A stretch of DNA of 64,000 nt from Stomorhina lunata (Eukaryota > Arthropoda > Insecta > Diptera > Rhiniidae), in the NCBI GenBank assembly GCA_933228675.1, contig OW121743.1, forward strand, positions 56,337,798 through 56,401,797, read 5' to 3'. This document shows positions 24,171 to 35,589 of the stretch, in pieces. Below the pieces are notes generated by a model, which saw only the letters and a list, made by a program, of their open reading frames with translations, was not told where the DNA came from and ran no database searches. How positions within the stretch are numbered: the stretch's first letter is position 1; every line of letters begins with the position of its first letter. Position numbers and translations under genes: made by a program.

Positions 24171-25130
24171 AAGTCGTCAAAAATCGATGCTCACGATGCG
24201 CACAGGACATTTATTTCTAGGACCCATTTGTATGGGGATAAATATTAAATGTAAGCCAAGTTTTGATGTATTTTAATTTATGATCTAAGAACATTTAAAA
24301 GACGGGCTAAAATTCTATAGTTATTTTATGGCCTTCATTCTGATTTTTATCCCAAACATTAGCATTAAGTCGGAACGGGTAAACGTTATCCGATTTGAAT
24401 AAAATTTTATATTTTTTTATTGGTATCAAAAGGGCAGAAAATGCGTATCTGAATTTGAAAAAAAAAAAATTTTCCCCATACAAGCATGGGACACTCTAAT
24501 CTATATGACATCAGCTCACGTAGCACTGAACGATTTAATTTTTTCAATTTTGTTTTCAAAAACTTTTTTTCCTTATTTCAACTGAAATGCAAAACATTCC
24601 CTATTTGAGTTTTGTAATTATAATTTTTCAATAAAATTTTAAAACACAATAAATTAAATACAAACAAAATATTTACGAGCTGTTTTACTTAAAATGGTAA
24701 ATGCGCCTTAATAAGTCAGTCACTCAGTCATCTGTAGAGCGTAACTGTCATATATCGGCTATAGCTGCTCAAGTTTGGGGGGCCCAACCTCATTTTTTTG
24801 TTTGTTTGTTTTTGTTATACTGCTTTTGTTTGTATTTGCAAATGCAAGACTAAGGCACATATTTACCTGAGAGTTTATTTATTTGTATGACAGCTGGATC
24901 GTTCAATTTTTACTCGCAATAAATATTCAATATGCCGCCTTTGTTTGGAGGGGGCCTGATTTCCAGACTAAGTGAGGGTGTGTTTTTTGGGGGAAATTTG
25001 TGTTATTTTCATGTTTTTCTGCTTTATATACATTTTTGTCTACAATTGTTATTTTGTTTAATTTAACGAAAGTTTACTTAATTGATAATTTATTTGGTTT
25101 TAAATACATTATATAAAATTTCCTACAGTA
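24171..25130. other. Intergenic or intronic DNA, nothing recognised
   Basis: If the RhoGAP gene has exons upstream of 26251 this may be intron. No exon was recognised. Confidence 0.45.
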
Positions 25131-25134
25131 AAAT

Positions 25135-26055
25135 TTTGAAAATAGTACAATTTTTAAAATTTTCCTATAAAAATAGACAAATTTTGAAATTTTTCCTATC
25201 AAAATAGTAAAATTTTGAAAATTTTCCTATAAAAATAGTATAATTTTGAAAATTTTCCTATAAAAATAGTAAAATTTTGAAAATTTTCCTATAAAAATAG
25301 TAAAATTTTGAAAATTTTCCTATAAAAACATATAAAATTTTGAAAATTTTCCTATAAAAATGGTAAAATTTTGAAAATTTTCCTATAAAAATAGTAAAAT
25401 TTTGAAAATTTTCTAATAAAACTAGTAAAATTTTACTATAAAAATAGAAAAATTTTGAAAATTTTTCAATAAAAATAGTAAAATTTTGAAAATTTTCCTA
25501 TAAAAATAGTAAAATTTTGAAAATTTTCCTATAAAAATAGTAAAATTTTGAAAATTTTCCTATAAAAATAGTAAAAATAGTAAAATTTTGAAAATTTTCC
25601 TATAAAAACATATAAAATTTTGAAAATTTTCCTATAAAAATAGTAAAGTTTTGAAAATTTTCCTATAAAAATAGTAAAATTTTGAAAATTTTCCAATAAA
25701 AATAGTAAAATTTTGAAAATTTTCCTATAAAAACATATAAAATTTTGAAAATTTTCCTATAAAAATAGTAAAATTTTGAAAATTTTCCTATAAAAATAGT
25801 AAAATTTTGAAAATTTTCCTATAAAAATAGTAAAATTTTGAAAATTTTACTATAAAAATAGTAAAATTTTGAAAATTTTACTATAAAAATAGTAAAATTT
25901 TGAAAATTTTACTATAAAAATAGTAAAATTTTGAAAATTTTACTATAAAAATAGTAAAATTTTGAAAATTTTACTATAAAAATAGTAAAATTTTGAAAAT
26001 TTTACTATAAAAATAGTAAAATTTTGAAAATTTTACTATAAAAATAGTAAAATTT
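25135..26055. repeat. 31-bp hairpin satellite array S2
   Basis: About 30 units. The 5' part has AATTTTCCTATAAAAATAG units; from about 25850 the units become homogeneous with the perfect arms AAAATTTTACTA / TAGTAAAATTTT around a six-base spacer. Orientation is the reverse complement of array S3 at 27.5-32.0 kb. It ends about 195 bp before the RhoGAP exon at 26251. Confidence 0.95.
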
Positions 26056-26250
26056 TTATTTGTTGTTAAACTATAGAACTTAAGTTCCGATATTCCCAAT
26101 ATCATAATTTTTAAGATAAGTTTTATATTAGCATTTAATTTTCGTATTGATCTGTCATGCCTACTTTTTTAGATATCGATAATTTTCTTGTCATTGTAAC
26201 ATTTTTTAAACTTTTTCTAAACAATTGTTTTTTCTTTTCATTAATTTTAG

Positions 26251-26441
26251 ATCGTTTCCGAGTGTGAAATCCTGCGAGCCCAAGAAATCAAAAAAGATAT
26301 AGAGCAATTGCCGCCCATACAGCCGCGACATATATACAAAAGTCGATCAACGGAAAATATTTTAGATCTACCGATCGAAGATGACAAAAAAACAATTGCC
26401 GAGCGGTTGGCAAATATGTATACGAAATTTTCGCCAAGTAA
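26251..26441 (+). CDS. RhoGAP gene, internal coding exon (linker region)
   Basis: Exon preceded by the acceptor TTAATTTTAG. Only one of the three frames is open; it encodes a charged linker with IVSECEILRAQEIKKDIEQL and a Ser/Thr-containing IYKSRSTENILDL stretch, without a recognised domain. Two overlapping donors exist: GTAAGT at 26438 and GTAAAA at 26442. Only the second, ending the exon at 26441 with two bases left over, keeps frame with the next recognised exon at 47363 (phase check done by hand). If an unseen exon lies in the 20.9-kb gap, the stronger first donor could be correct instead. Upstream exons were not recognised and may lie before the window. Assignment to the RhoGAP gene rests on strand, phase and the lack of a start or stop of its own. 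Confidence 0.65.
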
Positions 26442-27454
26442 GTAAAAAAAAATATTTAAGAAGATAATATCAAAGTCAAAAGTAAAATTAAAGTAGATAG
26501 AGAACAATGAAAAACATATGTGTACACAAACAAATATACATTTCATGAGCACGTATGTGTGCTCTAGCTTTCTCTCATTAGATAATCGTCTCCTTTAGTT
26601 GTTTCCGAATGGGACTTTTCAAAACGACTATGCCATAATGAGACTTTTCAAAACGACCATACTGAAAATCAATGTCTGGAAGTGCAATATCTTTATATTA
26701 TACGATTTGGTATAGAATTTTATGATTTGGTAGTTATTTTCAATAGCTTAATAATAAGGAAATAATTATTCCAAAAAATATTCAAAAACAAAAATATTTA
26801 TGTGCAAAAATTTCCCTTTCATAAAATTACAAAATTACAATAAATTACTGGAAAAGAAAAACGCATTTTCACATAAATAATCCAAAAGAAAACAAAAGTT
26901 AGTAATAATTAATAATAATAATGAATAGACGACTATTCATCAATTCACTAGAAAAATTACTCCAAACCACCATAACCATTAATTCCAACGATATCCCAAG
27001 CCTTATAAGAAAAGGTGCATCAATCGTTTCCATTCATTATGCGAAAATGTTCAAGACTTACGAATGACTGACTGACTGCATTCAAAACTTCACAAAAAAA
27101 AAACAAGAAGAAAACGAACAAATTATGTTGAAAAAAGTCTGACGATAATTCAAAAGCAAATCAAAACTTTTATATAATAAATAAGTTGTACTTATTGGTA
27201 TTTCAACTTAAAAATTTAAATAAATAAATTATAAAAAGTTAAAACAAAACAAAAAAAAAAAAAAAAAGAAGAACATGATTCATACATCTTCAATATTCAA
27301 GCAATCAACAAGACTGGAATTTAATGCACTGTGGGGGTGATGGAAATAAACAGAAACAAATTTTGCCAAAAAAAAAATTTAATTTTCCTATAAAACTATA
27401 AAAAAAAAAATACAATTTTGAAAAAAGTAAAATTTTTTATGGTATAATAGGATA
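26442..27454. other. Intron, AT-rich
   Basis: No exon recognised. Around 26605-26665 the phrase GACTTTTCAAAACGAC occurs twice; its complement lies at 13427-13450, so it is a dispersed-repeat fragment. Confidence 0.5.
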
Positions 27455-30400
27455 ATTTTACTATTTTTATAGGAAATTTTTCAAACTTTTACTATATTTA
27501 TAGTAAAATTTTCAAAATTTAAGCATTTTTATAGGAAAATTTTGAAAATTTTACTATTTTTTATAGGAAAATTTTCAAAATTTTACTATTTTTATAGGAA
27601 AATTTTCACAATTTTACTATTTTTAAAGGAACATTTTCACAATTTTACTATTTTATAGGAAAATTTTCACAATTTTACTATTTTTATAGGAAAGTCTTCA
27701 AAATTTTACTATTTTTATGGGAATATACTCAAAGTTTTACTATTTTTATAGTAAAATTTTCAAAATTTTACTATTTTTATAGTAAAATTTTCAAAATTTT
27801 ACTATTTTTATAGTAAAATTTTCAAAATTTTACTATTTTTATAGTAAAATTTTCAAAATTTTACTATTTTTATAGTAAAATTTTCAAAATTTTACTATTT
27901 TTATAGTAAAATTTTCAAAATTTTACTATTTTTATAGTAAAATTTTCAAAATTTTACTATTTTTATAGTAAAATTTTCAAAATTTTACTATTTTTATAGT
28001 AAAATTTTCAAAATTTTACTATTTTTATAGTAAAATTTTCAAAATTTTACTATTTTTATAGTAAAATTTTCAAAATTTTACTATTTTTATAGTAAAATTT
28101 TCAAAATTTTACTATTTTTATAGTAAAATTTTCAAAATTTTACTATTTTTATAGTAAAATTTTCAAAATTTTACTATTTTTATAGTAAAATTTTCAAAAT
28201 TTTACTATTTTTATAGTAAAATTTTCAAAATTTTACTATTTTTATAGTAAAATTTTCAAAATTTTACTATTTTTATAGTAAAATTTTCAAAATTTTACTA
28301 TTTTTATAGTAAAATTTTTAAAATTTTACTATTTTTATAGTAAAATTTTCAAAATTTTACTATTTTTATAGTAAAATTTTCAAAATTTTACTATTTTTAT
28401 TGTAAAATTTTCAAAATTTTACTATTTTTATAGTAAAATTTTCAAAATTTTACTATTTTTATAGTAAAATTTTCAAAATTTTACTATTTTTATAGTAAAA
28501 TTTTCAAAATTTTACTATTTTTATAGTAAAATTTTCAAAATTTTACTATTTTTATAGTAAAATTTTCAAAATTTTACTATTTTTTATAGTAAAATTTTCA
28601 AAATTTTACTATTTTTTATAGTAAAATTTTCAAAATTTTACTATTTTTTATAGTAAAATTTTCAAAATTTTACTATTTTTTACAGTAAAATTTTCAAAAT
28701 TTTACTATTTTTTACAGTAAAATTTTCAAAATTTTACTATTTTTTATAGTAAAATTTTCAAAATTTTACTATTTTTTATAGTAAAATTTTCAAAATTTTA
28801 CTATTTTTTATAGTAAAATTTTCAAAATTTTACTATTTTTTATAGTAAAATTTTCAAAATTTTACTATTTTTTATAGTAAAATTTTCAAAATTTTACTAT
28901 TTTTTATAGTAAAATTTTCAAAATTTTACTATTTTTTATAGTAAAATTTTCAAAATTTTACTATTTTTTATAGTAATATTTTCAAAATTTTATTATTTTT
29001 TATAGTAAAATTTTCAAAATTTTACTATTTTTTATAGTAAAATTTTCAAAATTTTACTATTTTTTATAGTAAAATTTTCAAAATTTTACTATTTTTTATA
29101 GTAAAATTTTCAAAATTTTACTATTTTTTATAGTAAAATTTTCAAAATTTTACTATTTTTTATAGTAAAATTTTCAAAATTTTACTATTTTTTATAGTAA
29201 AATTTTCAAAATTTTACTATTTTTTATAGTAAAATTTTCAAAATTTTACTATTTTTTATAGTAAAATTTTCAAAATTTTACTATTTTTTATAGTAAAATT
29301 TTCAAAATTTTACTATTTTTTATAGTAAAATTTTCAAAATTTTACTATTTTTTATAGTAAAATTTTCAAAATTTTACTATTTTTTATAGTAAAATTTTCA
29401 AAATTTGACTATTTTTTATAGTAAAATTTTCAAAATTTTACTATTTTTTATAGTAAAATTTTCAAAATTTTACTATTTTTTATAGTAAAATTTTCAAAAT
29501 TTTACTATTTTTTATAGTAAAATTTTCAAAATTTTACTATTTTTTATAGTAAAATTTTCAAAATTTTACTATTTTTTATAGTAAAATTTTCAAAATTTTA
29601 CTATTTTTTATAGTAAAATTTTCAAAATTTTACTATTTTTTATAGTAAAATTTTCAAAATTTTACTATTTTTTATAGTAAAATTTTCAAAATTTTACTAT
29701 TTTTTAAAGTAAAATTTTCAAAATTTTACTATTTTTTATAGTAAAATTTTCAAAATTTTACTATTTTTTATAGTAAAATTTTCAAAATTTTACTATTTTT
29801 TATAGTAAAATTTTCAAAATTTTACTATTTTTTATAGTAAAATTTTCAAAATTTTACTATTTTTTATAGTAAAATTTTCAAAATTTTACTATTTTTTATA
29901 GTAAAATTTTCAAAATTTTACTATTTTTTATAGTAAAATTTTCAAAATTTTACTATTTTTTATAGTAAAATTTTCAAAATTTTACTATTTTTTATAGTAA
30001 AATTTTCAAAATTTTACTATTTTTTATAGTAAAATTTTCAAAATTTTACTATTTTTTATAGTAAAATTTTCAAAATTTTACTATTTTTTATAGTAAAATT
30101 TTCAAAATTTTACTATTTTTTATAGTAAAATTTTCAAAATTTTACTATTTTTTATAGTAAAATTTTCAAAATTTTACTATTTTTTATAGTAAAGTTTTCA
30201 AAATTTTACTATTTTTTATAGTAAAATTTTCAAAATTTTACTATTTTATAGCAAAATTTTCAAAATTGTACTATTTTTATAGCAAAATTTTCAAAATTTT
30301 ACTATTTTTATAGTAAAATTTTCAAAATTTTACAATTTTTATATAGTAGAATTTTTTTTATATAGTAGAATTTTCAAAATTTTACTTTTTTTATAGTAGA

Positions 30401-31965
30401 ATTTTCAAAATTTTACTATTTTTATAGTGGATTTTTCAAAATTTTACTATTTTTATAGTAAAATTTTCAAAATTTTACCATTTTTATAGTAAAATTTTCA
30501 AAATTTTACTATTTTTATAGTAAAATTTTCAAAATTTTACTATTTTTATAGTAAAATTTTCAAAATTTTACTATTTTTATAGTAAAATTCTACTACTTTT
30601 ATAGTAAAATTTTCAAAATTTTACTATTTTTATAGTAAAATTTTCAAAATTTTACTATTTTTATAGTAAAATTTTCAAAATTTTACTATTTTTATAGTAA
30701 AATTTTCAAAATTTTACTATTTTTATAGTAAAATTTTCAAAATTTTACTATTTTTATAGTAAAATTTTCAAAATTTTACTATTTTTATAGTAAAATTTTT
30801 AAAATTTTACTATTTTTATAGTAAAATTTTCAAAATTTTACTATTTTTATAGTAAAATTTTCAAAATTTTACTATTTTTATAGTAAAATTTTCAAAATTT
30901 TACTATTTTTATAGTAAAATTTTCAAAATTTTACTATTTTTATAGTAAAATTTTCAAAATTTTACTATTTTTATAGTAAAATTTTCAAAATTTTACTATT
31001 TTTATAGTAAAATTTTCAAAATTTTACTATTTTTATAGTAAAATTTTCAAAATTTTTATATTTTTATAGTAAAATTTTCAAAATTTTACTATTTTTATAG
31101 TAAAATTTTCAAAATTTTACTATTTTTATAGTAAAATTTACAAAATTTTACTTTTTTTATAGTAAAATTTTCAAAATTTTAATATTTTTATAGTAAAATT
31201 TTCAAAGTTTTACGATTTTTATAGTAAAATTTTCAAAATTTTACTATTTTTATAGTAAAATTTTCAAAATTTTACTATTTTTATAGTAAAATTTTCAAAA
31301 TTTTACTATTTTTATAGTAAAATTTTCAAAATTTTACTATTTTTATATAGTAGAATTTTTTTTATATAGTAGAATTTTCAAAATTTTACTTTTTTATAGT
31401 AGAATTTTCAAAATTTTACTATTTTTATAGTGGAATTTTCAAAATTTTACTATTTTTATAGTAAAATTTTCAAAATTTTACTATTTTTATAGTAAAATTT
31501 TCAAAATTTTACTATTTTTATAGTAAAATTTTCAAAATTTTACTATTTTTATAGTAAAATTTACAAAATTTTACTATTTTTATAGTAAAATTTTTAAAAT
31601 TTTACTATTTTTATAGCAAAATTTTCTAAATTTTACTTTTTCTATAGTAAAATTTTCAAAATTTTACTTGTTTTATAGGAAAATTTTCAAAATTTTTCTG
31701 TTTTTATAGGAAAATTTTCAAAATTTTACTATTTTTAAAGTAAAATTTTCAAAATTTTACTATTTCTATAGTAAAATTTGAAAATTTTACTTTTTTTATA
31801 GTAAAATTTTCAAAATTTTACTATTTTTATAGTAAAATTTTCAAAACTTTACTATTTTTAGAGTAAAATTTTCAAAATTTTACTCCTTTTATAGTAAAAT
31901 TTTTAAAATTTTACTATTTTTATAGGAAAACTTTCAAAATTTGACTATTTTTATTTAAAATTTTT
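27455..31965. repeat. 31/32-bp hairpin satellite array S3, 4.5 kb
   Basis: About 145 tandem units. The monomer is two perfect 12-bp inverted arms (AAAATTTTACTA / TAGTAAAATTTT), a six-base T-rich spacer and one C. From about 28570 to 30240 nearly all units carry one extra T in the spacer (32 bp); before and after they are 31 bp. A rare pair of variants (ATATAGTAGAATTTT) occurs at 30341 and again at 31345, offset 1,004 bp. Edges (27455-27720 and 31620-31965) are degenerate. Confidence 0.97.
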
Positions 31966-32649
31966 TAAGATGTTATTGCTTTGGATTACATATGTTTTGC
32001 AATATATTGCTTTTATTGACCCATTGTGCACAATCAGCAAATATTACATATTTAAAGCTTTACTTGTTATTTATTTTTTTTTTAATTTTTTCCTTTTGTT
32101 GTTGCATTCATAAGTAATGTTTTATTTTTACAAATTTATTCATGACGCTCAAATCGCAACAATACGCCAAAATCGCCACACAAACTTTAAAGTTGGCAAT
32201 TTAAGGGAATACCAACTCATCCACCCAGAAATATCATTCGTTTCCCAATAAGTAAAAATAATGATTGGCTGCCTGAATGACTGTGGCTACGTGCGGTTAA
32301 TAACTCGAGGCTTTGAAATACTTTCAAATATAAATTTAGTCACTTTTAAAAGCCACAATTAAATGGAATCGTTTTGCGAGCCTTCTCATAAATATAATTA
32401 ATTTCTTTTAAACGATCGAGTCGAGAAAAATTACTAAAATCAATGTAAACGAAAATTCGAATTTGAAAAAAAAAAACGGAAACTAACGAATAAAACGAAT
32501 TATTTAGAAATTTAAAACGAAAATTATTGTAAAGCAAAAAATTACCGCAATTTAATGAATAATTTGAGCAGCGAATTGAAACGAAATTCTACCAATATGA
32601 GTATTTTAGGTGATTATTAAAGACAATTTAAATAAAATCAAGTGGTATA
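31966..32649. other. Intron, nothing recognised
   Basis: AT-rich intronic DNA between the satellite and retrotransposon debris. Confidence 0.5.
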
Positions 32650-32835
32650 TTCGGCTGTATCGACAATGAAGAAGATAAATGGCCTATATTTACAACCTGT
32701 GAAAGTCAAAGGCCTAGCTTATTTCAGAATTCATGCGCTTTGATCATGTGCGCATGCTCTCCAATTTGATAGAACAAGCTTAGAATACCTTTACTTGGTC
32801 TTCCATCTAAGTTTCGGATGTCCTATTCTTACATA
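32650..32835 (-). pseudogene. Decayed non-LTR retrotransposon 3' fragment
   Basis: On the minus strand RIGHPKLRWKTK matches GRPKLRWKDQV of the remnant at 921-1223, and the following 3' sequence also aligns (CAACCTGTGAAAGTCAAAGG against CAACCTCTTAAGGTCAAAGG). A stop follows at once, so it is dead. Confidence 0.65.
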
Positions 32836-32929
32836 AGGGGCCTTTTATATAAAATTTTAGCGTTTTTATAAAAATTACACTCATATTTTAGTCCAAGGAC
32901 GATCCTTATACTTTTTGTGCAAAATCGAA

Positions 32930-33272
32930 TCACTATTTTTGGTACCTCCCATAGGGATGGCTTCCGGAATAGAGTTGTTGGCCCTTTACAGCCACAAATT
33001 TAGTTGTGTTTTAATATAATTCGGCGCAAATGTTGCTTATAGTAACCTCTAACGAGTGTACTCAATTTTGTAGGAATCGGCCCATATTTGACCATACCTT
33101 CCATACAAGACACATACTCAAAAGTCTTTTAAATACCAAGAAAAGCACAAAAATGCTTTTAAAAATATAAAGATAATTGCATTTTATTACTTAAACTTTG
33201 CACAGATAAATATTTTGTATATGTTAACCTATAACCGAAATTTGGTAACAATCGATATCCAATTGACCCTAG
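32930..33272 (-). repeat. Dispersed repeat fragment, split by the errantivirus
   Basis: Reverse-orientation repeat text (CGGCCCATATTTGACCATA, ATCCAATTGACCCTAGCTCG). It continues across the retrotransposon insertion with CGCATATCAGGCCCATAGCC at 41365 and GTGAAGGGTATCATATAGTC at 41494. Confidence 0.6.
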
Positions 33273-33276
33273 CTCG
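33273..33276. repeat. Target site duplication CTCG (left)
   Basis: CTCG directly abuts the outer LTR end at 33277 and is repeated at 41364-41367 after the other LTR. Confidence 0.85.
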
Positions 33277-33680
33277 AGTTAACGTAATGAAATTAAACAC
33301 TTTCAATTCCAGTTGATTAATAATAATTTTTATTATTGTCTTTTTCTTTTTATATAAAAAATGTAATTAAAATAAATGCTTAATTTAAATTATTACAAAA
33401 ATGCTTATGTTTTTAATTTGCAAGAATTATTAGGAAAAGAAAAGTAAGTAGGTCACTTTAGGTCAAGTAATTGGGAAATTGTAAAAATGCAAGTTATTGG
33501 GAAATTATAAAAATGTTTATGTTTTTAATTTACAAGAATTATTAGGAAAAAGAAAAGCAAGTATAAATTTATAAAAGTAGGTCACTTTGGTTTAAGTCAT
33601 TGTTGTTGTATTCTGGTGAGCTGATTGTTGTTGTTGGTTTTTATTGTTGGATTTAGGTGGGTTGGTTGCCATTGGTAACT
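33277..33680 (-). repeat. 3' LTR
   Basis: 404 bp. On + it runs from AGTTAACG to GGTAACT, giving the short inverted ends AGTTA/TAACT usual in insect gypsy elements. By direct reading it is identical to 40960-41363. The last codons of env are encoded in its outer U3 edge (33653-33680). Confidence 0.95.
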
Positions 33681-35252
33681 CCTCCCCCCTTAGAGTAAAG
33701 TGAGGGCCACAAAGATTTTGAAGGGGCACGAACGAAACCGCCAAAGAAATCCGAAGGTGGCATATATTGAATTTTCTTCTTCAAACATAATGATGTACAG
33801 ATGATGGTTAAGATGATTAACAAAATAGATCCGTATGTAAAATACTGATGATTAGTTGTTGTTTTCTCAAGTGAAGTCATCATCATATGGTCGTCGAATT
33901 GGAATAGTTTTAGTTTTTGTAAGTTGAATTCCTCTACAATCTTGTCTGGTATCACATTTAGAAGCTTAGGCATTGTAATATTTATATGCTCATGGTAAGT
34001 ATTTGGTTTGTCTTCATATATCAAGCCGTTGATCGTAAGTGTACAATTCTCATAAAATAGCAGTGTGGTGTTTGTTATATTAAAGGTTCTCCCACAATCG
34101 GATTCAACAGAAATGGGTGGTGTATTGATGAAGAGTACGAAATTGTTTTCAGGTTGGTATATTGTTTCAAGTCTTCCTACATCTTTTATATCACATCTTG
34201 GTTGTTGATTGCTGATGAGTTTACCCAAACATGCTGATTCCTCGAAAGGCTCACTTCTTATTGGATTTTTGCAAATATATATATTTTCTAATTTAAAACA
34301 TTTATCGTTATAGTAATTGATTGATTTATCATTGTACACTATATAATTAGGAGTAATAATTTGTCGTGTTTCGTTTATAGTTAAGGGTATGATATGAGAT
34401 ATGACAAATTCTTCTTTTTTTATTATTGGGATTTTTATATTAAATACAATATTTGAGTTATTAAAATATGCCTGTAGTTCCAGGATTTCGTAAATTTGTT
34501 CTACTGAATTTATTTTAGGTATTTGATTGTTAAGTGAGTTACAAATTTTTTCAATTTCATTGTGACTTAGTATAAATTTGGATATAACATTTAATTTAGC
34601 TAATACAATACTTTCAGCTATATTGCTGATTTGGTTAATTAAAAGATCGATATTATAATTGATTCTGTTAAGATACTGAATTTTGGAAATGATTACATCT
34701 TCTTTGTATATTTTATTAGAGATATTTTCATAAGTATTTTTTAAAAATTTTGTGATTACATTTTGTTCGTTATTAATGTGTTCAGTAATATTGCTAAATC
34801 TTTCTATCATTTCCGTATTTAAGATAATTTGTTTTTTAATATTAGTGTTTATATTATTTTTATTTTCCATTAATTCCTTAAGTTGCAAATTTATTTTCTC
34901 TGCATCATTATTATCCATATTTCCCGTTATATATTTAATTGCAGATCCTAATCCATCAAATAGACCTCTCTTTTTTCTTTTAAAAGGTAATAAGTTGTTT
35001 AATTTATCATTTAGCTGTAATAATTTAAATTTCGTAATCTTTAGCGAATCTTCAATCGATTTATCTTGCTCAAATATATTTAATGCTTCTGTAATTTTTT
35101 CAATATTGTTTATATAATCGTTGAGGTCGATTAAATGGATTATGTTTTGGTAATGATCAATAATTTTTGATTTTCCCAGTTTTAATTCTACAATGGCTAA
35201 TCCCTTTTCAAGTTCTTGAATTTTGATTTTTTGGGCTTGAACTGCCGTTAAC
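33653..35252 (-). CDS. env: Errantivirus envelope glycoprotein (env), 3' exon
   Basis: The frame is open from a splice-acceptor-like TATTTTTAG ending at 35253 down to the stop at 33653, about 530 codons; the first in-frame ATG is only at 34918. This suggests translation from a spliced mRNA whose start codon lies in an upstream exon, as established for gypsy env. Visible features are a basic KRKKR processing site (about 34967-34981) directly followed by a hydrophobic GLFDGLGSAIK-type fusion-peptide motif, a long alpha-helical ectodomain, and near the C terminus a membrane segment (YGSILLIILTIICTSLCL). The cytoplasmic tail runs through the purine tract and ends inside the LTR. A bare 5' splice donor was not identified. 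Confidence 0.85.
33681..33691 (-). other. Polypurine tract
   Basis: On the minus strand AAGGGGGGAGG directly abuts the 3' LTR, the position used to prime plus-strand DNA synthesis. It also lies inside the env reading frame. Confidence 0.8.
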
Positions 35253-35589
35253 CTAAAAATACATATTTATACAAACATATAATAATTTTTTTTTTTTTTT
35301 TTTATTAACAGTAATAGAAATATATATTTATTTTTCTGTGTATTATTATTATTATTATTTTTTTTTTCTAGGTAATTATACGAAAATGTAAAAAAAAATG
35401 TTTAAAAATGTAAAAGTTTTTCTTTTTGTTTGCTTTGAATGGAAATACCAAATATTTTCGAATTATTTGAGTCAAAATTTAGATTTTAACGTTTATAAAA
35501 ATGATTTTATCTATTTTAATTGTTTTAAGAACGATATTGGGTATTTCCATTTTACAATAATTTATATAAAACATATTTTATCTCTTTCA
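35253..35589. other. pol-env spacer of the retrotransposon
   Basis: Very AT-rich, with T/A homopolymers and an ATT run. It contains the polypyrimidine stretch and acceptor used to infer env splicing (35253-35264). No other function seen. Confidence 0.6.

Noticed and set aside
27455..31965. Satellite S3 as an origin or centromere core
   Set aside because: The array lies inside a gene intron and is only 4.5 kb; nothing in the sequence supports a centromeric role.
34752..35117. 121-codon + strand frame inside the retrotransposon
   Set aside because: Antisense shadow of env.
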